Shown here piece by piece: positions 45,038 through 58,700 of a stretch of 64,000 nucleotides of DNA; position 1 is the first letter of the stretch; every line of letters begins with the position of its first letter. Source of the stretch: Oscheius dolichura (lineage: Eukaryota; Nematoda; Chromadorea; Rhabditida; Rhabditidae); contig OW051494.1 of the NCBI GenBank assembly GCA_932521035.1, forward strand, positions 3,272,001-3,336,000, written 5' to 3'. Both the position numbers and the translations under genes were made by a program. The notes under the pieces were generated by a model. It searched no databases. It was not told where the DNA came from and was given only the letters and a program-made list of their open reading frames with translations.

Positions 45038-48000
45038 GTAAGTGCCAGTTGAAATCGAACGAGCCAATGTTCCCGCCCAGTCGAGTTTTATGGGTGTCCC
45101 AATGTCCCCTCCAGTCGTTCCGCCTGGCTCTCCTCCCCAGATCTGTCCTCCAGGCATTAGTCTCTTCCAGTCCCCTTCTGCCATCAACATTTCTTTTTAA
45201 TTATCCTCATTAGGAAGGCCTTGTCTCGCCCCACTTCTCTCCCCCGTTCCCTTTTATCCTCTCACCCTAAAAAGGATAACTGCTTCCGAGGTTGTTGGTC
45301 TCGCCCCGGGGGGACTCCGCGGGCCGAGTTCCGAAAATACTCTTCTCCCGGTCAAAGGACGACTCTCTTTTGAGTTGCCGGGGGATCAAGGAATATTTTT
45401 GACGTCTTCGGCCCTAATCGCGTAGTGTCTCCCCCGGTTGAGGTCATATCTCCCTTTCCTATGAAGTCAGTACCCTGCCCTTTGCATCTGTCCTCCTCTT
45501 CTTGATAAGTTCTGACCTCCTCCCGTCACATCTCCCCTCATCCGTGTCTCCCTACCCAAAGGCCCCAATCAACCTCCCCTCCTAAGTAATTTATCAGTCA
45601 CCCCCAGGCTCCAGCCGGCTTCCATATATTAATTCCACTCTGCCAACTCTAATCTACGGCGACCACTCGGTCACAAGTCAATTCTCTCCCTCGTCTTCCT
45701 CGTTTTTCTGATAGTCAGGGAGGATAAAAAAGGAGAAGAGAAAAGGGAGATAATTAGAGGCTGCCGGGTGGCCTCCCGGACTAATTCTCTCCTAATTTCC
45801 ATGGTTTGTGTTCTCTTCTCTCTGCCTCTTTTTCAGCCTCAGCTAAGCTATCGATCCCCCGTCCGGCTATTCTCCTGCACTCTCTCAATCTCGTTACTTT
45901 CTCTCTCCTCCTTAATTGTTGCCCCCTTCTCGACCCCCCATGAAGAAGAGTGACGAGAGGAACACTTCCCCTCTCAAAAGGGCGACTGTCTTTCCTATTC
46001 TGCTCTTCCCGTCCCCTTTCCTCATCCTCCCGCCTGTTGAATGCCTCCCTAATCAGACAACGGGGAGAGAGGATTGAAGTCCTAAAAATAATCGCCCCGG
46101 TCTCATTTTATAATAGTTGAATGAGTCGCCATTGAGGGAATTCGCAGACACTCGTCATCTGGACCCGAGGAATTTTGGACCCCTCGCGCATAATACAAGA
46201 GAGAATCTTTCCTCCCGAAAACATGGATACATAGTTCAGGTGTCCTCCTGTCCTCCCCTGTTGTTGTTTTGATAAGCCCTCCATTTTCGGAGAAAGGGGA
46301 GCGATACAATCCCCCCGTCAGGCATACAATTGCCCTCTTTTCTTACTGTATCCCCCTCCAGTAGATAACAATGGGTGGGAGGAGGGGAGTCTCCCGTTCA
46401 ACTGGGCACTGATCGCTTTGTCCTCCCCTTTCATAGAATTTGAAACATTAATTAATTCCCCCGGTGATCACTCGCCTCGTGAGAGAGTCGCCTTTTGCTC
46501 CTTGTTCTCTGACTTTATAGGTCAAAAAAAAGTAAAAAACTCCAGAAGACGGCTAGGGGAATTAGCCGGGACGAGAGCACCTGTTCCAATCTCGCCTGGC
46601 TATTCCTGTAGTCCACTACTGGTCTAATTGATTCTTTCTCTCTTTCTAGGTGGTCTCGGACGGATCTCTTGTGCATGCAACAATTTGAAAATAAATGAAA
46701 TCATTTGCGCGGTGAGAGTGGGAGGTTAAAAAACACGGGGGTCAACTTCATCAATTACTAAGTAACTCTGACCTTTATCTGCCCCGTATATTAGCCGCTG
46801 GCTCCTTTTCCATTCATCAACCCTTGATTCGTACACTCTTCTTCGTCTTTCTTCACATGATCTCAACCGGAAAGAGGCGAGAGGGAGACATCACTTCTAT
46901 TTTGGCAATCTTCTCTGTTCGGTCTGCCCGGGGGGACCAGAATAGCCGCCGCCGCCGAAGCCCCATCTCGTGTACTCGATCTTCGGCCCGGCGTGTATTC
47001 CGTTCTCCATCAGCTCTCAAAGATCTGTTTCCATCCTGTTGTTTCTTCTATTGGCCATTCACCTCCCCCAGACCTCGTGGCCCCCTTCCAGACTCCACCG
47101 TTGATCCCGTCTTCCGTTCTCTTCCCATGAAACCGAATCCCCCCAGTCTTGACATCACCCTCTTTCTCTTCCCCGCACACCTTCATGAGAATAAGGCGCC
47201 GTCAAGGGTGTCCCCTTCTGAACACTGAGCTGCTCCCCACAGGCCAACGAACACGGCTTATGGGGAGATATCCCTGCCTCTTCCGTCGCTCCCCGGGATA
47301 ATCTGAACACAACGACCGGCCCTCTTTATTTTCCTTCCCTTTCTCCGTCGCCACGTGGTCTCCAGTGTTTTTGACGTCTCCGGCTAACAATCCCCTTTCT
47401 TCGCCATCCTCCCAGTTTCTTTTCATATGAGAGGAGGAGGATTGTGCTGTATTTTCTCTTCGAATTACTCTCTTTGCCGCCGTCTTATCCGGCTATTTTC
47501 TGTAGATTGGGTTCTTTTGGGGATTCATGGGGGTGATCCCCCCTCTCTCGCTTCTGGATGTATGGCATAGGAGGCCAGTTCTTTTGGTCTTCCCCTGCCC
47601 TCATCCTGTTCCCTATAGGCTCTCTCCCTGGTCATAATTCATCAGCTGCCGGGGCCCAATCAAACGTTTCTTCCTCCTTGTCTGTTTTTTCCCAGAAAAA
47701 GGGAAAATGTCTGATGAGATGTCGTCTCGCTCGAAATAGAAACCTTCTTTCCCATCGTCTCTCTTCTCTAAAGAAAGAAAGTCTTCTTCTACGGTATCTC
47801 CGTCATCCTCCCTTACAAATCGGTGTCCTCCTCGTCCCGGCGCCCTGTCCTCCCCAGATCCTACCCCTATTCCTCGTCTGTCCTTGTCACATCCTCTCTT
47901 TTTCATGTCATCCCCATGCCACTCCCTTTTCATTTCCTTCTTTATATTGCATTTTCTCCATGCTGCTGTCTGCAGCCGAGCAGAGAAAGAGCATAAGCCC

Positions 48001-48308
48001 CGTCCCGGCCAGTAATCTGTTCCTTCCCCCGGTCAATTGACACTCCTCCCCTTGTCTCCAGTATTTTTAACCCAAGTGGCCGATTCAGCCGTGTTCCTTG
48101 GCCTCTTCCCGTCTGTCTCATTCTGTGGGGGTGGGCAGGAACTAATCCAAATCATGATGAATAGAGGAAATCTGCAAAAAATTGATATCCTGCAGGAAAT
48201 TGAACATTCTTCCCTTGCCTAATCCTCCTCCTCTGATATCAGTCTGTTCTCGGAGTTCTCTCGGATCACGTCTCCTCTCTCTGCTCCTCCGAATGATTTT
48301 ATTTTCAG

Positions 48309-48381
48309 GATGGTCGGGGACCCGGACCGGCCGTCGGCCTCTCGTGCCTTGCTCACAGCAGCCAGTATGGTTCGCCAGCAG
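48309..48381 (+). other. Candidate upstream coding exon
   Basis: The acceptor attttcag ends at 48308. The 73-nt exon completes the split Trp codon from 45037 and reads MVGDPDRPSASRALLTAASM plus VRQQ. It ends in phase 0 at a weak gttcgt donor, the phase needed to enter the CaMKK exon at 51124. The match of phases over two junctions is suggestive, not proof. Confidence 0.35.
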
Positions 48382-51126
48382 GTTCGTCTCTCCCTCTTTT
48401 ATGGGGCTATTATGATAGCCGACGGCTGATAGGAAACAGCCCACGTTCCCCGAGAGGATTCAAACTGTGTCCTTATTATTTCTCCCGGGGTGATGTCAAC
48501 TTCCTCCCCTTTCAAAACAATACAAAGAAGTAGTTTAGAGCGATACAACGGGAGTCCGTCGGCTGGTTCGTTCACAAGCAGTCGAGGAAGACCGGGCCAC
48601 TTCCAGTCAGGTTTGTTTCTTTTTATCCTGTCCTATAATCACAAAACTTTCCATAGGGGAGCCTAGAAAAGAGCGGGAGATGCCTCTCGTGGATGTGGCT
48701 ACTGATTCTCTCGTGATTTTTAAACCACAACCCTATCAAAACATCGGATCTTTTGAGAGAAATGGAGAGAAAAAACGACATTCATGTCCCATTTGTAGTG
48801 TGTCGGCGGAAGGGGGAGGCGTTTCTCCCACAAAACTTTCTGTGACGGACGCCGGTGTCTTGCCACAGTTTTGCTCTCTGCTCTTGGCGATTCCTCGACC
48901 CGTTTCTGTTGGCCTACACCCATATACAATTTGGGAACCAACAAAAATAGAAGTACATCTGACCCTTTGACAGTATTTGATCATATGAAATGCCACTGCC
49001 GAGATTGTACGGGTGGGGGAGATCTAAGACGATGGCTCTGCTTCAAAAGGATGATAAGTTGTCATCCCCTCCTCTCTCGGAAATCTCTCTTCCCCCCTAG
49101 ACTATAATTTAATTTGTCCCCTAGAATAGAAAGAGGACAAAGAGAAGGGTGCCTATTTTGGCAGTTGTGGGTGTATTATCGTCTGTCCCAGCGGATCTCC
49201 TCCGGAACATCTCTCCAGGGAGTCCACTGCCATATGTGGAGAGGGAGAGTGCCCTCGTGTCAAAACACCTTTGCCCCGTCCCGAGTTCCCCTAGTCACGA
49301 ATTGGCCATCGTCCGCCATCTCCCATGTATCTGCTCTACATTCGGGTAAGCCTGCCCCGTCCTTCTCCTCCCCCATCGGGATCGTCTCCTTCTTGTCCCA
49401 CTTACTCTCTCCTTTCCCAAAAGAGCCTCTCCAATTTCCCGGAGAGAACATGATTATTTTCAAGGCCAATTCAACAGCAGCCGGGCCCCATCCGCCCATT
49501 TCCCTCGCCTCCCGTTAATCTTCCAAATATACCCGAAAATATCTCCCTGTCTGTTTATCATATTTTCTCACTTTATGAACCGGAACCGAGGGGCAGATTT
49601 AATTGGCTGCTGTAGAAATGACGAGGGAAAATAGTCCGAAATAGCTCGCTAGGGGGTGTTTTGACTCTCGTCCCTCCATCAAAAATCAAAAAACTTAACA
49701 CCCTAATCATGAATAAAATATCTTCCCGGAATGGGCGAGGGGATCTCTCCAGCCTCCCTCCCACCTCCCTGGTAATCTCCGTACAAGAAAGGAAAGACAA
49801 CAATAGAGAGCCGCCTCGTCCTTTGTCAGAGATCCTGCTCCTCCAAACTTTCCTCCTCTAATCCTCCCTGAATTCTCTCTCTACCCTGTGCCCCCTGAGC
49901 CCCCTGTGCCCTTTCCCTCTCGAGTACACGTACAGCCTCCTGCAAATGGGCCCTAGTCCCTGTCTAAAGGGCGGCTTTGTCTCCCCTCCCGATCCCCTTC
50001 TATTCTTTCCCAAAGCCCCTCACGGGTTACCCGGCGGCTCATCCAGCCATCACATCACACCATCTCCCTAAGCGTACGGTAAACAGCCTGTCCTTTCGAG
50101 ATCTCTCTCTCTTTCTCTCTCTGCCCAGACGGCCACCTGCCCGACGGAAGTCCGGGGGGACAGGACACGTCTACTTTCCCGTAGTGTCCTTTTTATGATC
50201 CCGTAAAGCATGTGCCGGCCCTGCCCCGACAATGACTAATGGACAATTTTAATATCTTGAGAAACCGAGAGCGGACTGCCCTGGCTGACCTTTTCGCCCC
50301 TTCTCAGAAATGGATCCCTCTTTAACTCTTTGACCCTCCTTCGTCATACATACATTTTGGATGACCCCTGTCCTCCCGTCGTCTCCCGAGTCTTTGTCTT
50401 TCTTAATTTCTGATAATCCTCCGAGTTAATCCTATCCCCACCCCCACGGATTAGACCTTTAAAATAAGGGGAAAGCTTTGGAGCGGGAGGATGATGACAT
50501 CGGGATAATAGCAATTACAGCCTACTGTAACCAGCCAACCAACCATTTTTGGGTAGTAATTGCCCACAAATTTCATGAGTTCACTCCTCCCACGTAGTCG
50601 CCATCGTCTTCCCTACGAAAATATCTAATTATCCGGAGGAGATTATAAGTTTTCCCCTTGAAATATCGAGAAAGCGAACAATAAGACACGTCCTCCCCGG
50701 CTGTTCTCCTCCTGCCGCCGCACCCATCCCATCTCGGCAGCCAGGCGCCGGGCGGCAATATAAGCGACCGCTGCCCGCTAGAGATTGGCGGCTCCTGACC
50801 CGTGTTTGTCTAAATTCGATCGCAGTTTCCACAAAAAATTTCGCAGATCTTTAGACGTTCGCAGAAGATTCCCGTGGCCCAGTGAGGCTGGCTGCCCGGT
50901 TGAGTCTCCGACAAGCTGTCCCCATGCAGTTTCCCTACTAAATTCGAATTCACAACGAATTCTCCAAAACTCTCTTCCGCTGGAGCCGCCAGTGTTTTTT
51001 GTCTTGTCCTCTTTTTGTGCCTTTTCTTGACAAAAAGAGTTTTCGAAATGTGTAAGGAGGATAGTAAACAGGGAGGAGGATAAAAATAGAAACAATAGAG
51101 AGACTGACTCTCGTCCGTTTCAGGCC

Positions 51127-53163
<2,037 letters not shown>

Positions 53164-53360
53164 TCGCCACCTTCTTCATCTTTTTTCCACCTGCTCAACC
53201 ACTCATCCCACTGTAATTACTAGCACTCGGTCATAATCTCTCTCGTAGCGGGTATCTTACTCTGGTCCAATAGAGACATTCTATTTCTAATATATTATAT
53301 TTCTACGCAGAGTTCTATCTATTTGAGACATGAAGATTTCTCCTTCTCTTTTGTGTTTAG

Positions 53361-53559
53361 GGGAACTGGGTCGAAGGGGGATCTTACCCAGGCGCCGAGC
53401 AGTTTACAACCTGACTCGGCAAAGATTACTGACTGTGTTGAGCTTGTTATCAAGGAAAAAGATAAGGGTATCACTACCTTCGATGCTCCCGACTACTTCC
53501 GCTACTACCGAGTGAATGAGACTCCCTCTGCTCCTCCTCCTAGTTATTCTCTCAGCTGA
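53361..53559 (+). other. Possible alternative last exon of CaMKK
   Basis: The acceptor gtgtttag ends at 53360. Joined to the CaMKK donor after ETNG it stays in frame (GTGSKGDLTQAPSSLQPDSA ... DAPDYFRYYRVNE ... APPPSYSLS) to a TGA. It contains a PPSY motif. Its last 40 nt overlap, in another frame, the signal-peptide exon of the next gene. The chance of frame agreement is one in three, so confidence is low. Confidence 0.28.
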
Positions 53560-54873
53560 TAGCGTGACAACTTCGTCAAAAAAGATTCGTCTGATTGATA
53601 AGAAGACAACGGGGAAAATGAGTATCACCCAATCTAATCAAGCTCCCGACGAACCAAACTGCCAGTAGGACGCGTTCTAACCTCCTGCTGATAGGGCGAT
53701 TCAGGTGTAATTCTAAAACCGCATGGGTTGATCTGATATTCGTGGTGGATGCCTCCGCGGCCACCGGGAAGGATGGTCTGCAGCAGATCTGGCAATTCGC
53801 CCAGACACTGTTGCAGTCCCTCACTATTGAGAAGACCGGCGACACTTTCAGTGTATGTTCCCTTTTCCACTTTGCCCAGTCCGCCATTTAGACCAACTCC
53901 AGTCGAGTGGGAATAGTGACCTATGGGAACAAGGCCACTGTTTTTCAAGACTTGGGAATGGTCGATAACGCCGATCTCGGCCGAACTTTGACTCTTCCCT
54001 ACAACGGGGACGACCACACTGATCTCCAGCTGGGGTTGGAAGCGGCCGAGGTACAATTCAATCTCCATGGGAACCCTAATGCCCCGCAAATCATCGTCGT
54101 CATGGCCATGGCTCTCCACTCCGCGGTGGGGAACAATCCGGTAAAAATGTCTATTAACCTCCAAGAGGAGGGGGCAACCGTCATAGTCTACCGTAAGAAT
54201 ATCTTGGAATAGAGGAGGAGAGACTTTAGAATTCATATCCAAAGGTGACGTGTCACTGGAACTGGGGCATGTCGCCTCGTTGGACTACTTCTTCTCTACC
54301 AAATACAATAACACCAAAGACGACGTCATCCAGGCTATTTGTGATGGTGAGGAGGCTCTTTCTCTGGGTTGAGAGTTCCACTTTTAAGCGAATTGTCAAT
54401 GTTCCACGGACTACAGCAGCGTGTATAAGACGTCGATCCGAGGTGCCCCTCTGGCTGGTAAGGGTGCTCCATCTTCCCATGGTACTCGAGACCTAGGCTG
54501 TTATGAGACGCCGTGTGTGCAGGCTAACTACAACCTGGCCATGAGAAAGTGTGCCATGTTCGACGGGGGATACCTGCCGACCGTGACCAGCCAGGAGAAG
54601 AGTGCCTACCTGTTGAGCCAGACCCGGCAGAGGCCGTTCCTCCTTGGACTGACCTTCAAGGACTCCCGCTGGCAGTGGAGTGACGGCTCCGAGCTGGGAG
54701 AATACCATCCATGGAAGTCGGGCACGAAGCATGATGGCAGTGGTAACCTTGAGTGTGTCTACGTGGACACGGAACTGCTGTGGAATCCGGTGGACTGTCG
54801 AAGCGGGCAATTCTACGTGTGCGAGGCGGCTCCGTGTGATTCGACACGGTATTGTAAAATAAAAGATCAGTAG
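53516..54873 (+). CDS. Secreted vWA-C-type lectin protein (gene 5)
   Basis: Start 53516 encodes signal peptide MRLPLLLLLVILSADSV, then a short basic stretch. A 38-40-nt intron joins it in frame to CNSKTAWVDLIFVVDASAAT (vWA strand 1). The vWA continues with SRVGIVTYGNKATVFQDLGM, DDHTDLQLGLEAAEVQF and IIVVMAMALHSAVGNN. Further exons lead to a C-type lectin domain (CMFDGGYLPTV-type start; PFLLGLTFKDSRWQWSDGSE; CVYVDTELLWNPVDC) ending CEAAPCDSTRYCKIKDQ, stop TAG. Architecture matches gene 3, with no vWA-1. The metal site is DASAA. It is a dispersed member, 12 kb from the main cluster, and lies 350 bp after the CaMKK stop. Confidence 0.85.
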
Positions 54874-54984
54874 CCTCTTGTTTGCCCAAAATCAGGACAC
54901 CCCCGCCACCTTGGACCAGAGACAATAGATGATTGCAAATACCATTTGCACAAGATGAATTTTGACTAACTCGAGATATCCTCC

Positions 54985-54991
54985 TATAAAA
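54985..54991 (+). promoter_or_regulatory. TATA box before small secreted-peptide frame
   Basis: Sequence ctcctaTATAAAAcgg-type (ctcctataaaacgg) lies 40-45 nt upstream of the ATG at 55030. It is one of the cleanest TATA motifs in the window, which supports a real transcription start for the short frame downstream. Confidence 0.4.
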
Positions 54992-55029
54992 CGGGGCATC
55001 TTCAACTGTGGGGCACTTCAGTCACCGAG

Positions 55030-55110
55030 ATGTTCCCCGTTTTCGTCCTCTTCGCCCTGGTCGTCGCCGGCATCTCTGCCCAATGTGTTGATGACCAACC
55101 CAAGTCATAA
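55030..55110 (+). CDS. Very short secreted peptide or truncated gene remnant
   Basis: The frame MFPVFVLFALVVAGISAQ is a textbook signal peptide with cleavage after ISA, followed by only QCVDDQPKS and a TAA. A TATA box lies upstream and an AATAAA at 55131. Either a tiny peptide of about 8-9 residues is secreted, or this is the first exon of a gene whose rest has been lost or replaced by the duplicated fragment beginning at 55148. No intron donor in phase is obvious. Confidence 0.4.
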   Translation: MFPVFVLFALVVAGISAQCVDDQPKS

Positions 55111-55147
55111 GTCATTCTCCTTCTAAAAAGAATAAACAATCCGAAAA

Positions 55148-55275
55148 AATGATGTCTAACGACCCCTAACACCTCCGAAGTGTTCGCTATATTGCGGACT
55201 GTTTGTCCAGCTGTGCTCCCATTTTATTCCTGAACAGTTATGTGCGCTTCCGCCTCCAGAACTACGGTGTCCAGC
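55148..55275 (+). repeat. Dispersed fragment shared with 38.08-38.19 kb
   Basis: From atgatgtctaacgacccc to gtgtccagctc this matches the reverse complement of about 38077-38190 with few differences. It encodes CAP(I)LFLNSYVRFRLQ(N)YGVQL in frame with a stop further on (QIQET, stop near 55320). It looks like one exon and flanking DNA of a gene copied to two places 17 kb apart, each fused to different downstream sequence. Confidence 0.55.
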
Positions 55276-55774
55276 TCATCGGCCAACCGATCCTCCCACC
55301 TTCCCAAATTCAAGAGACGTGATGAATAAAAGATCTTTCTTTGTATAAAATGTATCTCTCTGTCAACAAAAAGAAATATAAAAAAGAAAAACGATATGAC
55401 CACGTAAGCGGGGGAGGAAGGGGAAAAGGGAGGCTGGCCATACCCGGGGGTCGGGCATGGGCAGGTCTTCCCCCTCCAGGGAGGGTATTGGATTCCCACA
55501 AGGAATATCACTCTCTTCTTACAATAAAAATATATCTAACCCGTAATCTGAAAGATGATAGTGTTTTGTGTTGTCTATCTGAGGGGCACTGGGAATGAAG
55601 AGGCTGGGCCAGTCCACCGGTATCAGAGATCTGGAGAGTCTTTGGAGGCACACCTGAGAATGACCGAATCTGGGAGGGAGAGACGAGGGAGGGAAAGGCT
55701 CATGGCTGATATTTTGGAGGGAGGGAAAGATCGGGCTGGCAGTGAAGAAGTCGAGGAGGAGGACAGGCACCCGG

Positions 55775-58700
55775 TCAGAGGAAGGCGTCGGCTGCCTCCT
55801 GTTCCACAATGGGCGGACGGATAGGCGGCTCGTGGCTCGACAGCCGCGAGACGCGCATCTCCTCGCCCCCGTTGGGCATCCGTACAGTTTCGGGGGTGAC
55901 GACACTTCGACGAGAGCGGACCGTATCCATAGTGGTGTCTGAAAGCGGAACCAGGTCGAGAGATTAGGAGAAGCATGTGAGAAGGGCAGTCTGTTGTTGC
56001 TGTGTTGCTGTTGCAAGCAGCGGCGTGTCTCTCTTTCTCTTTTCCACTTGCCAAAAAAGACATGCACAATCGGAAAAGAGAAGAGGGGGAAGGGACTAGT
56101 AGGAAGAGAGTAGTGTCAGGTAGAACGAAACACACTCGGTCGTTTTAGAGAAGAGGGCTCTCCCCCGAGGAGGAGAGGGTCGCGGACCATGCGAATCGAA
56201 CAAAAGAACCTCACACCTACCAATGTCGCTTCGACGAGTTGGCCTCTGGATTAGAAATCATTTTTAATCACTTTTAACAGAAAAATAATAGAACTATTTG
56301 GACGCTTTTTTTCTACTGGTAAAACAAAAAAACAGAGAGAGGGAGAGGAGACCCACCTTGATTCGGAACGGGGTGTTGCACATCCCGCAACAACCGAAAC
56401 AACAGCTCGAAGTTACTGTTCAGCTGGTTTTGCATCTTTTCCACTGATCTGAACCATTTCATTTGCTTTTTACTCGAATAAAACTGACTGTTCGATGTTC
56501 TCTATCCTCTTCCCGAGCTGTTGTTGTTGTTCGTCTCGTTCTCGCTCCCGTTCTCTCTCATTCGACGACTTTTCCCTTTGGACAGGCCGATGCAAGGCAC
56601 CTAAAGCAGTCTAATTAGAAAAGTCCCAATTCAATCAGAGGTTAGCCAAATCACAGCAAATCGTGCAAAAAGTACCGTTTCCATTCTGGTCGTGGTGTAC
56701 TGTAGGGGCGATGGTTACGGTATTCGGCGTCCGAAAGGCGCGGATGTCCTCGAAGACGTTGTCGTCGTCCGGATCGGCCTTCCTGAGGAGAGGAGTCGCT
56801 TCGACCCGGCCATGGGGAGGAGAGTACCGGGAGGAGCCACCTAGAGAGGGTTAGGTACACACAGAAGAATAAAAAAGTGGTTAGACAAATCATTTTAAAG
56901 GGGAATCACTCACTTCTGGAGCCGCCTGACTGCCGCCTATCCACCGGGTTGGAATCTGTCCTGGAGACGGAGTCCGTCGCGCTTCGTCGCGGCCTCTCGT
57001 CTGAAAACGACTGTCTTCATTTTTTTTCTATTAAAAACAGGCAAATTGATTAGAAAACGATCTGATAATCTGGCTAGTGTGTTCAGGCAGATAAAATAAA
57101 CATCGGGCAATAGACACGCACTCTCGGCCTTACCTGTCCTCGGGGCCAGCTCCATCCGTAACGGGGTGACTTCTATTTGGGATTGGTTAGAACAGACCGG
57201 ATGCCGGATATACTCACCGTCTGCTGTCGTCGAACAGTTCGGATAGCGGTCCTTGTTCAGGGACGAGCTCATCCGCAGCAGCTTGTGTCGGTCGAACCTC
57301 TTCCGGATACTCTGCGACTCGTCCCGGAGGTTGTAGGTGATGTGCAGGTTCTTGCAGACGTTCTCCGCGAACTCGGGGTACATGTCCAGCACGTCCAAGA
57401 GGTCATCCCTATGGGTTACGGTAAGATGCGGAAAGAGAGAGGGAAGGATACCTGAGAACCTTGTGGAGGTCGCAGTAGGTCAGTGCCCTGACAATACACG
57501 AGCTCTTGCCAGCCTCCTCATAGAGGAGCGGATTCTCCCCGAAGATGTCGTCCTTCCCCAGTATGCCCATCACCGTCATGTCGTCGTTCAAGATCTCCAC
57601 ACTCCCCCTCGCGATAAAATGCAGACCCGTAAGAATATCACCCTTGTGGACGAGAGTATCTCCCGGCGGAGCGTGGGTCGTCCGAAACCTGGAGGATTAC
57701 TGTAGGAGGACAAGAAATAGGGAGTCATACCTCATGCTCAACGCCCTCATACATCCCTGACTGCACCCGGAGAAGGCCGGACAATTGCTGAGCAGATTCC
57801 TGTTGAGGTGGAGGCAGATGTCCGCTTGGAGACAGTCCGGGAACCCTTTCAATACCTAAACATTTCAATTGGAAGAGAGGAGAAGGAGACACTGACCAGG
57901 TTCATATCAATTCCATTGGTATAGGACCAGGCGTGTTGAAAGTACTCCTCGAGGCGTTGCCTCAGCGGGTGGGGGATCTGATGGAAGCGGATGAATTCCC
58001 TCAGCCGGGACATCTCCGTATGGTACCGGGCCGTCCCACTATACAGCCTTTGGATGATGGCCGACACGTTACCGAAGACCGAGGCGTACATCAGGGCTGA
58101 AAGGGGGGATATTGTAATAGAGACGGTCACTCACATCCTAGTATCATCATAATAATAGTGAAGATCTTCTCCGAGTCAGTGGTCGCTGACACATTTCCGA
58201 AACCTGAAATTCTTGTCCTCTCTCGTCCTCCAGCCGATGGCTTACCTATAGAAGTGATAGTTGAGAGGGTAAAGTAGAGGGAGGTCACGTATCGACTTTT
58301 CAGAGACGGTCCGCCGGTTGGCATTGTGCCATTCGTCGTTATATATGGCTCATTCAATCCTCGAGCTGAAAAATCATTTCTTATTCCTCTGGCAGCCGTG
58401 TGTGTGGCGGCGGCTCACTTCCCCGTATGACATCATCCCGACCCGGTTTTATTATGTGTCGCGTAGCATTTCCTCTCCGGATGAGAAATGGCTCTCGCCC
58501 TCCTCTTTGACCCGTCCTCCATGCTTCAAGGTGCCGCGAGGAGAGGACTACGTGGATATACCAAGAATCGCCCCTGCCACTGGCCCTTAAAATAACAAGC
58601 GGCCTGCCGGCTGCAACGTGCCTGGCTTACGTCAGATCCCCTTGGAAGCAGGAGGCCGCCCGTTTTTGGAAGCAGAATACGAAAATAAGTACACACCGAT

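Larger units (their letters stand above)
43163..51126 (+). other. Long pyrimidine-rich region, probable 5' introns/regulatory DNA of the CaMKK gene
   Basis: This is about 8 kb with no recognisable protein apart from two short candidate exons (44952-45037, 48309-48381). The + strand is strongly enriched in C and T, with countless tcctcc/ctcctc runs, up to the CaMKK core exons on the same strand. Many short open frames arise by chance because stop codons are rare in C/T-rich sequence. There is no transposon or RNA gene I can identify. It is interpreted as long 5' introns and control DNA. Confidence 0.5.

Noticed and set aside
44952-46699. Stand-alone 44-residue gene from exon 44952-45037 spliced to an exon at 46650 ending at an AATAAA
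   Set aside because: It is possible, but the phase-compatible exon at 48309 leading into CaMKK is a simpler use of the first exon. Neither can be proven from sequence.
43700-50800. Numerous 60-130-codon open frames in the C/T-rich region
   Set aside because: Stops are depleted by composition, the frames are Ser/Pro/Leu-rich without motifs, and overlapping frames exist in several phases.
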